From the NCBI GenBank assembly GCA_024336345.1, contig JANFOG010000001.1, forward strand, positions 1,364,001 through 1,428,000: DNA of 64,000 nucleotides. Direction: 5' to 3'. A model generated the notes under the pieces. That model was given only the letters and a program-made list of their open reading frames with translations. It was not told the DNA's origin and ran no database searches. Position numbers and translations under genes: made by a program. This DNA is from Mariannaea sp. PMI_226. Its lineage: Eukaryota; Ascomycota; Sordariomycetes; Hypocreales; Nectriaceae. Shown piece after piece: positions 1 through 10,253 of the stretch (the first letter of the stretch is position 1; the number at the start of each line of letters is the position of its first letter).

Positions 1-296
1 AAGGTTACAGCCTGACCTTGTCTGACTTGTTCGCCTGCAATGCCCCGATTACAGATAGGTATAAGGCTATTGACCACTGGCAGTGGGCCGCCACGCTCTG
101 GCGGAGAGTCATTGAGGCTGACCTGGTCGTATATGTTAAGCCTAGTGAAGAGGATGAGATTGCTACTTATGGGGCAGTGTATGTTCAAAAGAGCCCTGCC
201 CTGATGGTGGTTCGGATTCCAGCCGAAGGAGGTCTTGACGAAGCCACCGAGAGAAGAGTAGCCTTTGAGGTTGTCGAGTGGATTCGAGGAGGTTAA
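1..296 (+). CDS. 3' end of an unrecognised protein gene (partial)
   Basis: An open frame enters at the left edge (codons in phase from base 3) and ends at a TAA at 294-296, giving about 97 C-terminal residues. There is no in-frame ATG near the edge, so the start lies outside the window. The visible part is soluble, with a Trp-rich segment (IDHWQWAATLWRR) followed by an alternating hydrophobic stretch (ADLVVYVKP, LMVVRIPAEGG) that looks like beta strands, and it ends in a short helix (FEVVEWIRGG). There is no signal peptide, membrane segment or recognisable catalytic motif. The even codon use and the ordered pattern of secondary structure suggest a real, folded C-terminal domain. I do not recognise the family and assign no function. 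Confidence 0.6.
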   Translation, partial: GYSLTLSDLFACNAPITDRYKAIDHWQWAATLWRRVIEADLVVYVKPSEEDEIATYGAVYVQKSPALMVVRIPAEGGLDEATERRVAFEVVEWIRGG

Positions 297-1162
297 AACA
301 CTATGCTTGCCTTTAATCCTTTTTTCCTTAGGCCCATTTCTTTCTTTCTTTCTCTTCTTCTCCAGTATCCAGTATTTTCTACTTTATCATCTTTTATTTT
401 TTTTTTAGATTGACTGCAACGTCTCATGACAGAAAACGAACGAGAAGGTTCAGGGGGCGTTGAGGAGCGAGATGTCACGTTTTTGTTTTAATATTGGTCG
501 AAGGGAGTGGTGGAATGAATGAATGAATGCGTTGATGGGAGTGAACCGAGTTGATTTTTGAGAAGGAAAACTTCTTGACCAAGTATTATTCAAGTCTACG
601 TTATATTTTTAACAAAGAATTCTAGTTTCTAGTTTAATCTTCTTAATAAAAGCTTCCCATTTACCGACGTATTGGGGATGGCGACGGGGCATTGTCGTGA
701 TGCTCATTGACGTCGTCTTTTAGGAGCAAATGGGATGAAGAATTCTAGTAAGAGATACCGCTGGAAACAAACTAACACGCATATTTCAGCAGCAGCAGCA
801 GTGTATGCATTTCACCTTCCATGTTGAACATGCAGGGGGTTAATTCAACCTACACTTCATCATTACATCCTGTACCGATAATGCCTTCAGTTCGCGCAGT
901 GTATTATGCCTTGTCCTCCCAACACATATCGCCCTCACTAATACTTGCAAGCTGGTTTGTATCATACCCCAACCTCTTCAACGTAGTTCATATCTCGAGG
1001 GATATACAGTATATCTAATAACCTGCATAAGCCACCCATACCCAAGCCACTTCTTTCAAGGTAATGAGCAGCAGTGCTGAATGCAGCATGGCAAATGTTG
1101 ACTTCCCTCGGACTTGAGGTTCTTGTGCCTATTGTGGTTGCGAAGCTGTCAACCAATTAAAT
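297..1162. other. Intergenic region, no gene seen
   Basis: Between the partial gene and the tRNA. It holds T-rich and CT-rich tracts downstream of the first stop, a short AATG repeat near 514-530 and a CAG run near 790-800. Small frames here have no coding character. Confidence 0.5.
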
Positions 1163-1252
1163 GGGCGAATGGTTTAGTGGTATAATACTCCCTTAGCATA
1201 ATTCGTCCGAATAACTTGGGAGTGGTCCAGGGTTCGATTCCCTGTTCGTCCA
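1163..1252 (+). tRNA. tRNA-Ala (anticodon AGC) with an 18-nt intron
   Basis: A full cloverleaf folds. The acceptor stem GGGCGAA (1163-1169) pairs with TTCGTCC (1245-1251) and leaves discriminator A1252. The anticodon stem is CTCCC (1188-1192) with GGGAG (1218-1222), and the T arm is CAGGG/CCCTG around TTCGATT. The loop is 25 nt. Placing the intron at the canonical position 37/38 gives anticodon AGC at 1195-1197, with an intron at 1199-1216. The G3:U70 wobble pair, the main alanine identity element, is present and supports the assignment. The anticodon arm matches yeast tRNA-Ala(AGC). The D stem is weak (one mismatch, one G-U). A run of five T at 1287-1291 is a plausible Pol III terminator. 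Confidence 0.9.
1199..1216 (+). other. tRNA-Ala intron (18 nt)
   Basis: It lies one base 3' of the anticodon, the canonical place for eukaryotic nuclear tRNA introns removed by the Sen endonuclease. Removing it restores a normal seven-base loop (TTAGCAT). The boundaries are inferred from position and are not proven. Confidence 0.8.
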
Positions 1253-1286
1253 ATTGAAGTGGTTTAAACCCACTAATTTATCCTTC

Positions 1287-1291
1287 TTTTT
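1287..1291 (+). terminator. Probable Pol III terminator of tRNA-Ala
   Basis: A run of five T residues 35 bases past the mature tRNA 3' end, typical of RNA polymerase III termination. Confidence 0.6.
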
Positions 1292-1919
1292 GACTCTTTC
1301 GTCACATTGATTTATTTTTATCTTCATCACTTTTTTTCCCTTTTCCTTTTCTTCTTTATTTTCTTTTTATGCTTGTACTTGTATTTTGTCAAGAACTAAA
1401 TTCATATTCTGGGTTCCTCAATACTATACTATTTATTCTACGCCATTTCAAAGTCTCTGGTGTTTCCTTTCGTGGTTGAGGCGCCTGCACTTGTTCCCCT
1501 TGAATTGGTCCATCCACAGGTACCTCGTTCACTGAGATACTCCCTACTCCATAGGTATCTCCACTGACCGTTAGCACCGGAGCGCCGCTAGGAGGCAGCC
1601 TCCTGTCATTACCCCCAGTGCCGTCGCGCGTTTATCCAAAAGGGGAACGCGTCTCCTCCGTAATTACAATGGTGGTCAACTTAACCACACTACCTCCACC
1701 TACTTGCCTTTGTTACTCCGTTCTCCGTGCTCCGTACCTGAGCTACCTACACCTCCTCCTCCTCCTCCAACCCCAACTCGAAAGCGCATCAAATACATAC
1801 TGTACATAACATTTATATGGGGGCTCAGGAGCTAAGCTCTCAATGAGCCAGTGACACCACGCTGACCGCATCCAATCCGACGTCGACACAATGCCCCGCG
1901 AGCTTGACCACAGCTCATA
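1292..1919. other. Intergenic region and 5' leader of the dynactin gene
   Basis: Begins with a long T/CT-rich stretch (about 1292-1380). Another CTCCTC-rich tract at about 1750-1775 lies 145-170 bases before the dynactin ATG, typical of fungal promoters and leaders. No gene seen. Confidence 0.5.
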
Positions 1920-4900
1920 ATGCAGGAATTCAAGCTAGGGCAGACCGTCCAGCTCCAAGATGGCCGTAGGGGCATCGTCCGCTTCGTGGGCACAACCAGC
2001 TTCCAAGTCGGCGACTGGGTTGGCATCGAGCTTGACGAGAAGACGGGCAAGAACAATGGCAGTGTTCAGGGGGAGCGATACTTTGATTGCCCCATGGGCT
2101 ACGGCATGTTTGTCAAGCCCATGATGGCCACAGTCATTGCTCAGGCACCAGCCCCCAAGGCTGCCCCAGCGAGGAGGCCTTCTCGCCCATCGAGCTTTGC
2201 TACCAGTGGCGCGAGAACCTCAATATCAGCAGATCCGGGTCTAAGTAAGAGGAAAAGTCTTAATGCGCCTAGTCCCAGCCCTGTATCAAGAACTCGCCCG
2301 TCAAGCATTGCCAGAGTATGTCGATAATCGTGTTTTGTGCTGCAATACCTTCCCACATGGCTAACTCTTGACTAGTCACCAACAAAATCACCCACCAAAC
2401 AGCTGAGCGGACCTTCAAGCGCTGCTGCCTCTCGAACCGCAACACCTTCCAATGTTCGTGTGCCGTCTGCCGCCTCCAAGAATCGTCCAAGTTCAGGTGT
2501 TCGCACGTCTATGGGACCACCGCCTGTGCCTGCCCCCCGAGCCCGACAAGCATCAACATCCTCGATAGCGTCAAGACCTGGCGCCACAATGTCGCGAACC
2601 GCCAGTGGCCGAATGTCCCTGAGCGGACCACGAACAGTACCTCGCCCAGATTCCACGACCCGACGACCTTCAGCAGATTCAACAGCTGGTCAAGGCTCTC
2701 CAGAAAGAGAAGAAGAGAAGGCCGAACTGGAGATCCTCTCTCCCCAACCAAGAAGCCCGGTCCTAGCAAGGACAAAGGCTCTGGAAAGGTTGACCGGTGG
2801 TTCCCCAACTCGCTCAGCTACGCCGCCAGTTGCGAGAAAATCCACCGCTGCAGGACCTGCAACACGTCCTGCTGGAAGCACGGCAGCCAGTCGCGAGATA
2901 GAAGATTTGAAGACGAAGTTGAAGGTTTTGGAACGGAAGCGCATCGAGGATCGGGATAAGCTGATGCAGCTCGAGAAAGTGCAAGGAGAGAGGGATAAGT
3001 TCGAGGGCATTATCCAGAAGCTCCAGCAGAAATACCAACCTCAGCAACAAGAGAACAACGAGCTTCGCAAATTACTAAAGGAGGCAGAGCAAAGGTTGGA
3101 ATCGATTGAAGAAATCCAGGCCGAACATGACACGGCATTGGAATTGGCGACGCTCGATCGTGAGATGGCCGAGGAAACTGCTGAGGTTCTCAAAGTAGAG
3201 CTTGAGGCGCTGAAGGAGAAAACAGAAGAGATGGAGCTTGAGGTCGAGATTCTCAGGGAGGAGAATGAGGAATATAGTAAAGGCATGACCCCTGAAGAGC
3301 GATCTAGCGTTGGGTGGCTGCAAATGGAGAGAACGAATGAGCGGTTACGAGAGGCGCTCCTGCGCCTACGAGATATTACAGAAGAGGCGGAAGAGGAACT
3401 CAAGGACCAGATTAAGGGTCTAGAAGAGGAACTGAAAGACTTCAACTCCACCAAGGAAGAATTCACCGTCACGAAAGAAAAGCTTCAGCAGTCCGAATCT
3501 GTTGTCGAGGATCTCCGCCAGCAACTAGATAACGCCCTTGGTGCTGAAGACATGATTGAGGACCTTACAGATAGGAACATGAGCATGACGGAGCAGATTG
3601 AGGAACTCAAAGCTGTCATTGACGACCTTGAGAACCTCAAGGAGATTAACGACGAACTCGAAATTAACCATGTCCAGAATGAAAAGGAAATGCAAGAGGA
3701 GATCGACTTCAAGGATGCTGTCATTGCAGAACAGGTACGCCGGGCAGGCCAGCAAGACGAAACGCTCGAAGATATGGAGTACACCTTGTCACGGTTCCGC
3801 GAATTGGTTACAAACTTGCAGAGCGATCTCGAGGATATGAGGGCATCTCAGGCTGTCACCGAGGGAGAGTCAGAGAAGCTAAACGATCGATCCCGCGCGA
3901 TGATGGATCTCAACATGAAACTCCAAATCTCCGCTGCCAAGACCCAAGTCAAGACAATTGACCTCGAGCTGCGTCGCCTTGAGGCCCAGGAAGCTGAGCA
4001 GCATCTTGAGATAGTCAAGTTGTTCCTCCCTGATACGTACAAGGAGGACCAGGACTCTGTTCTCGCTCTGCTACGCTTCCGCCGACTTGCCTTCAAGGCT
4101 AATCTGCTGAACGGGTTTATTCGTGAACGCATCAACGGGCAACCCCATCCAGGGCATGAAGACGATGTGTTTGCAGGATGTGATGCCGTGGACAAGCTTG
4201 TCTGGGTTTCCAACATGTGTGAGCGCTTTGTCAACGACATGACCCACTGTTCAATTGAGCAGTTCTCCAAGTACCAGAATGCTCTGCACGAGGTTGAACC
4301 AGTTGAGCGTGCGCTGAACATGTGGATTGATGGCTTACGACGTGATGAGCTTAAGGAACAGAAGTGCGCAGATGAGCTTCAGCGCTCTATTGCATTACTG
4401 TCTCATCTTGCCGAGGTTCACCTGTCCGGAGAGCTTTCTAACTATGCTGACGATTTGTACATGAAGGCCTTGGTTATGCAGAGCCATCTCGACTCGGCCG
4501 CCGCCACATTCAACACTTTCCGCGGCATGGTCCAGCGAGTCGTCCCCAGTGAGGAGAACGAGGAGGAGTTGGCGCAGCACTTTGCCAAGAAGACCGACCT
4601 GGCTATCACTCAGACGAGGGGTGCCAAGGTTATTGCTGGCAAGGGTGTGCGTGCCCTTCATGACCTGAGAAGCCGGTCTCTCTCGCTACTGCCTGAGACT
4701 TCGGATGTGTTTGAGCAATGTGGCAGAGCTACTGAGGAGCTTGCCGCGTTGGCCCGACAGACTGGTCTCGCTCTCCACGAGCTTCTGACCGCCGACGAAG
4801 GCAGGACAGAGCCATTTAGCTATTCAGAAGTACAAGCCTCTATCCAGAAGTCGGCTCTTGCCGCTGGTTCATCCAACGATTCCGACATCTTTGCTACATA

Positions 4901-5969
4901 TCTGTCGAAACTTCGTACTTTGACAACACAAATCACCGATCTGGCCTCACTGGCTTCCGATCTTGACCAGACCCAGGAGTTTGATGTTACCGCAGAGCCT
5001 TGGAGGTTGCGATCTCAGCAGCTCAAGGCCCTCAAGACGGTGCCCGTCGATGCTGAGGAGGAGCTTCGCCGCCTTAAGGAGGAGTATAGTGAAGCTCGCC
5101 GCACAATTGCTCAACGTGACGAGCACCTCAGCACTGCCGTCCTCAAGATCGAAACTCTTGAGTCTAGGATGCGGGATGCCCAAGCCAACATCGAGCGCAT
5201 CACCGTCTTGCAAAGCGAACTCGAGGCGTCTGGCCAGCAGATTGGAGGACTCAAGGAGGATATTGAGAAGCAAGATCGCGAGCTCAAGTCTCTAGAGTCG
5301 GAGCGTGATAAGTGGAAGAAGATTGCCAGCGATAGTCGTGCCTACGCCGACGGCACCGATGCTGCTGGGGCCATGGCTGGCCAGGAGCGTGCTGTCGCTA
5401 CCCAACGCGAGATGGATGCTTTCAAGAAGGACATTGAAAGCCTTCAGTCAGCTGTTCGCTACCTCCGTGAGGACAATCGCCGCGCCCGAATGACGGAACA
5501 GCGCAACTACGACTGGCTCAACGAGCCGCTCAAGAAGCCCACTAGCATCACGGAGCAGCGCAAGGCTCTCGTTGCAACCGAGAGCAAGGACGTGCTGGGA
5601 GAGCTCGTCAAGATGGCATCCTCGGCCAAGGTCTACGACTTCTCTGCACTTCCCAAGGATAAGCTTGCCTGGAAGCCTGCCCGCAGCACACCTCAGTACC
5701 ACGCCGCCAAACTGGCTGAAGACCACGCCGCCTGGGCAGGCTGGCAGGACTCGGTTCTCCAAAAGGCCGACATGCTACGCCACCAGACTGCGGGGGCAGA
5801 GCGGCGCAAGATGGCCAACCGATCGAACCCTGCCGCATCAGCTGCCGCCCGACTTCACATCAAGATGGCCGGGTTGGATGGTAAAATGGTGCCTGGATCG
5901 GGACGAGATGTTCAGATTGTCGGATCGCGAGAGTGGGAGGGCCTCCAGGGTCGTGTGTTGGCTGTATGA
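1920..5969 (+). CDS. Dynactin large subunit, p150Glued homologue (Neurospora ro-3 type)
   Basis: Two exons, 1920-2315 and 2376-5969, around a 60-nt intron (GTATGT...CTAAC...TAG), encode about 1,329 residues, close to the family's usual size. Residues 4-70 form a CAP-Gly domain with the microtubule-binding signature (GKNNGSVQG, then YF and GMFVKP). A basic Ser/Pro-rich linker (about 75-300) follows, then a long coiled coil (about 305-680) that in the family contacts dynein intermediate chain and Arp1. Next comes the conserved dynactin domain (about 680-970), starting near KLFLPDTYKEDQ, and a second coiled coil (about 1026-1118). The product links cytoplasmic dynein to microtubules and cargo; in filamentous fungi it is needed for nuclear migration and hyphal growth. 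The ATG at 1920 places CAP-Gly at the extreme N terminus, as expected. It is convergent with SRP19. Highly confident. Confidence 0.95.
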
Positions 5970-6531
5970 TGGACATGCAAAGTATGACTGGAACCTGCTC
6001 AACGAGCGTAGTGAAGTGAACATACCCCCTGCATTATTTTTGTCTTTTTACAAAATCCTATATCTTATTCCCCATCTCGCCATTTTCTTTTTCCCTCCCC
6101 AGGCCGGCTTGCAACTTTTGATTCCCGACCAAATGGTGTTTTTCTTTTTTTTCGGCCTTTAGTTACTCAATGTACTTACTACCTTGGCCGGTTTAACGCA
6201 AATCAAATATCTTGACTGTTCCAAAATCAAAACGGAACAAATTCTTTGTGAAGCACATCCCATTGATTGATATTTGTTTTTTGTTGTTTCAGTGTGATGA
6301 GAAAGAAGACTTGATGTTTTACCATCGTTTGATATATCATTTCGTGTGTGTGTATATGTGTGTGTGTGTGTTTCGTCCATGGTATCTATTGCTTCCATTC
6401 GTCCCATGCCTGCCCATTGATCTGCTGCGAAAGTCCATCGTCGCCCGTTTTCCCTTCGCAGCCCCAAAAAAGTCCTCACGATTTCGAGCAATCTTTTGCC
6501 CCATTTGCCCACCTCCAATCTTTTACACCAT
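5970..6531. other. Convergent 3' regions of dynactin and SRP19 genes
   Basis: Holds the two 3' untranslated regions. Apart from T-rich tracts and the TG microsatellite at 6343-6373, nothing is seen. Confidence 0.5.
6343..6373. repeat. TG/GT microsatellite
   Basis: An imperfect run of GT dinucleotides interrupted once by TATA, in the convergent 3' region. A simple repeat that is probably length-polymorphic. Confidence 0.8.
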
Positions 6532-7353
6532 CTATCCTCTTCCCTTGCCCTTCTTGTCCTTCTTCTTCTTGCCTCCATTACCTTCATCAGCGCCACCACC
6601 AGCTCCACCGCCCATCTGAGCGCCCATCAACGCGGCCATGGGATCACCGCCGCTCTGCATCTCCTTCATCATGTCCTTAAAGAGATTCTCCGAGACGCCG
6701 CCGCCGGTCATGCTTGCGCTCAGGAAGGGCAGAAGTTCGCCCATCTTCCAGCCTCGCGGCACAGCTGGCTTGGGGTAGGGCTGGTTCGGGTCGGGCTGCA
6801 GCACGCCGCCGACACGCAGCCTCAAGCCTGGGCTGTCCTCAGTCGTCGGGTTCGCCTTCAGGTGCTCGGCGATGAGGCGGTACAAGTGGTGCTTGTTCTT
6901 CACTGAGGTGTTGGGCGTCTTCTTGAGACCGACTTTCACTCGACCTGGGTTGGCCCAGTCCTTGGGATGCACCTTCTCCGGTTCCAGGAGCGTGGGCAGC
7001 TGCAGACGGGAGCAGGCATTGGCGATCTCGCGGGCGAGCGGGTTCTTGACAGCGAGCTCTGCGGGCACACGTCGACCCTCTGCGCGGGAGCGCGTGGCGT
7101 CGAAGTAGACGGGGTAGAGGCACTGGTAGCTGGCGTACGTTGCCCGTGCGGCGCTGGCGGGGAGGGAGGTGGTAGGAGGCTGGTTGGGATGCTGGGGAGC
7201 GAGGGTCGCCTTTGGAGGGGCAGCGGCGGCGGCGGCCACGGGATCAGGGACACGGCGAATAATTTCTGCGTCGTCAAAGTCATCAATGTCGGCCTCCTCA
7301 GGGTCGGAGGCGAGGTCGCTGTCAGAGACTTCTTCTATACGTGGGTGGGACAT
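6532..7353 (-). CDS. Signal recognition particle SRP19 subunit (Sec65 homologue)
   Basis: An uninterrupted 273-residue frame starting at the ATG at 7353. An acidic N terminus (about 1-35) is followed by an Ala/Pro-rich stretch and then the SRP19 fold (about 70-190). That fold contains YPVYFDATRSRAEGRRVP, LAVKNPLAREIANA and HPKDWANPGRVKVGLK, the signature of the subunit that binds helices 6 and 8 of SRP RNA. This allows SRP54 to join the particle, which targets secretory ribosomes to the ER. The C terminus has a Gly/Met-rich segment and a very basic Lys/Gly tail (GGKKKKDKKGKGRG), as in fungal Sec65 proteins, likely for RNA contact. No intron is needed. The leader on the minus strand is purine/pyrimidine-skewed. 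Highly confident in the family. Confidence 0.93.
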   Translation of the reverse strand: MSHPRIEEVSDSDLASDPEEADIDDFDDAEIIRRVPDPVAAAAAAPPKATLAPQHPNQPPTTSLPASAARATYASYQCLYPVYFDATRSRAEGRRVPAELAVKNPLAREIANACSRLQLPTLLEPEKVHPKDWANPGRVKVGLKKTPNTSVKNKHHLYRLIAEHLKANPTTEDSPGLRLRVGGVLQPDPNQPYPKPAVPRGWKMGELLPFLSASMTGGGVSENLFKDMMKEMQSGGDPMAALMGAQMGGGAGGGADEGNGGKKKKDKKGKGRG

Positions 7354-8207
7354 GGTGTGTATGTGTGTGTAGGTAGAAGTGTTCGTGTGTGGGTGATGAG
7401 AGAGTCGAGGTCCGTCGTTTGGTCGTTGGCTCGGTTAAGGAGAAGAGGGAATGCGGGAGAGAGGGAGACCGTGAGGAGCCGCCTACCAATGGAGCCGTAG
7501 GTTGGTAGTGGTAGTGGTTGTTGGCGTTGAGGCTCAAGTTGGCACGGGACAGGTGTTGGATTTCCAAAGAGGATGGTGGGGTTGTTGGTGGGTTAAGGAT
7601 TTGGGGCAAAACCAGTGATAGTGGGGGGGAATCTTGCAAAATGTGGGGTAATTATTGTCCAGGAATATGAGAGGTAGGAAGTAGAGGTAGGAAAGGAATG
7701 CATGTAATTTGCAGAGCAGTTTGTATGTGCTGGGATGATTGCACTATCGTCAACCATCTCAGGTGGAAAGCATGTACTGTTCAGACGCTTCTTTTTGATT
7801 TAATGGATAGAATCGAGGCATGGCTTGAGTGATGTCCAAGAATCCATCCAACGCATTGCTGATCATCTTTGAAGTCTCGTGCCGTCTCATCTCCCACGTC
7901 ATCAAGGCCTTTTTATTCCTTCAGGTCCATGCAAAATAGCCAAATTTGATTCATCCAAGAAATTTTCTTTGTCGTTGATAGACGACCTATGTGACTATAT
8001 ATAGTCTTTTCGTCTCTTCCTTCTGGCCGCCGATACCTTGAGGGTTTCCCTTCTCTCCCCGCCTTCATTAATGGTGAAAGGGGGAGAGTGCCTGGGCTAA
8101 TCATTATCAAAAGGTGGCTGTCAACCACGAATCTCTCTTTTAAGTTGCAACGATCGCAAGTTGCTAAAGATATGGGATAATGTGCAATCTTTTGTCCCCT
8201 TCTACAT
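7354..8207. other. Intergenic region upstream of SRP19 and downstream of the CCCH gene
   Basis: Contains the SRP19 promoter and leader and the 3' region of the CCCH-finger gene. Open frames here are short and without coding character. Confidence 0.5.
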
Positions 8208-10253
8208 TTAATTGTCGTGGATTTTGGAGTTCTTAAATTTGCATCCCGGCGGATGTGCTTGAACTGGGAACCTGCAATACGGGTGGCCACACACACCATC
8301 CTTGAAGCTCGGGCACTTGTTCTGTTGTCAGTAAATACAGAGAGGGAATAGTGCTTGACAGCAAAGTGAAGGATTGACTCACATGATGGCCATAAATACA
8401 GTCCTCCACTTCACAATCCTGACCTCTAGTACAAGGATTGAGTCGCGCGAGCATCGCGAGTGCTCGAGTCTCTTCTCTGGAAGGTTTGTAGTTGTGCACA
8501 AATAGACAAGTGTCGATCTTGGTACAAGGCCCACGAAGATAGTGATTATTGCAGAGCTTATTGTGCTCCTTACGTCGCTTGATCGTTTCCATCGCCGCCT
8601 GAGTTACCACGGGAACTGCTTCATCAAGACCTCGTGGTTCTGGAACCCAAGTAGGCTGTGGGGGAGCCACTGGTGCCGTTGGTGCTTTCTTTGCTAGCGG
8701 TCTTGGCGCTAAGGGCATGATCATCTGCGGTGGAGGACTGGGTACGGCTGTTATATTGGCGTACGACGAATTAACGGCTAAGGCTGGAGCAGAAGGGGCA
8801 ATAGCAGCAGGGGAAGCAGTGATGGGAGCAGCAACAGGAGCAGGAGCTGAGGTTGGAGCTCCGCTGGCTGTACTATTCACAGCTATCGCAGATGCAAGTG
8901 GCGGGGACATGGAGGCATTGCTGGTTGCGGGCGTTAACTGCCCATGAGCAGAACTCGTTGGGTCAGCATTAGGAAGAGGAATGGTGGGCGATCTATCCAC
9001 GAGCTTTGTTGAGCGAAAGATGTCGCGACTAAGTCGTTCAATGTGCACTCTCGTGTCTCGAAGCTCCCGGACTGTAGGAAAGCCCTCTAACACGGAGATT
9101 CTCTGTCGTGCCGAGCCGTCTGTCAGAAGCTCATCGAGAAATGGCGCATAGCCAGCGTCATGCGAGACACCCAAAAGAATCTGTTTACAGTTGTGGTTTT
9201 GTAAATGCCAACGGGTCGTTTCTGCGATTCTTTAGTTCCCCATCGGCTTGAATAGCTCACGTATATGTATGATGAACATAAATGGATTCACACACCTCTG
9301 ATCTTGGTGTCAGCTCGTTCTTTGCCGTAGCCAACGTCAATAAAATCAAAAGAGGCCTTCGCCTGAGTAAATCCTAATGTAAAGTCTTTGAAGTCGGTAG
9401 AATTGCTTATGCAGCCATCTCGCATCATGGCTTTGCTTAGACCACCAACATTAGCCACAACTCGTACAATAATTTGCAATTCATCAGCACGATCGCCGAC
9501 TATGGCAGCGACTGCAGCATGCACAGCAGCAGCAGCTCGTTTGCCACCCTCGTTGCGATCCCTGACAAAATCCTCGTGGAACTGTGACCAAGTTAGACGG
9601 CTAGAATTGAATTGGCCGGTGGGACAGGAAGTCGAACCAAGAGGCCGTCACCATCTATCAGAATCAAAATGTATGGATTACGATTCTAACAATCCTCATT
9701 AGATCCCTGGTGTGCTAAGGAGAAGTGAGGATCCCGAGCCAACCTTGAGGCCACTATTCTCGCTCGTCAGACATCGAATGCTGTTCTCGTATTCTTGCGC
9801 AAGCTGTTGAAGTTCCCTTCTTCCCTTTTTCGCATCGGCAAGGTCGAGCTCAGCATCTCGAAGTTGTTCGCCCAAGCGTTTATTCTCTTCTCGTAGATTC
9901 GATTCGATATTTTGTGCATATAGTAGAATTTCCTGAGGAAAGAAAGTAATGATGTTAGCAGTCTGTACGACAATTTTGGGTGAGTGGGAGAGAAGGAGAA
10001 CGAGGTGAGAGAAGCAGTAAAAATGAAGTTATGATCACATGCACGTTGACAAGCCGGGCTGTTTCGGATTGCTTGTACATGCCAGCGCATTCGTCTGAAT
10101 GTGATGATAGATAGTTGGAAGGGCAAAAAATTGAAGAGGAAGCCTGAGTTCAGCGAGGAAGCAGAAACGCACCTCAATGAGCTTGTTGCTGGTGTCTTGG
10201 TACGATTGTAAGTACTGATAACGTTGAACCAGGTCGCCGAAGTTGGTCGCCAT
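8208..10253 (-). CDS. NYN-like/CCCH zinc-finger protein (six exons)
   Basis: Exons on the minus strand are 10253-10173, 9932-9744, 9685-9638, 9581-9296, 9221-8383 and 8321-8208. They join in phase to 518 residues. Order of parts: a short N-terminal coiled coil (about 1-90, EENKRLGEQLRDAELD); a conserved alpha/beta domain opening with NPYILILIDGDGLLF and continuing through GGKRAAAAVHAAV and SFDFIDVGYGKERAD to about residue 235; a long Ala/Pro-rich linker; then Cys/His fingers. The first finger is a canonical C-x8-C-x5-C-x3-H (CNNHYLRGPC...CLFVH), the second is C-x5-C-x4-C-x3-H, and a third, less regular one lies in the last exon. The DGDG strand-loop suggests a PIN/NYN-type fold seen in RNA-degrading proteins; that is inference. 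The fungal CCCH family is common but poorly characterised. Probable RNA-binding role. All introns have GT-AG ends and most are 49-74 nt; the first is about 240 nt. Confidence 0.85.
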
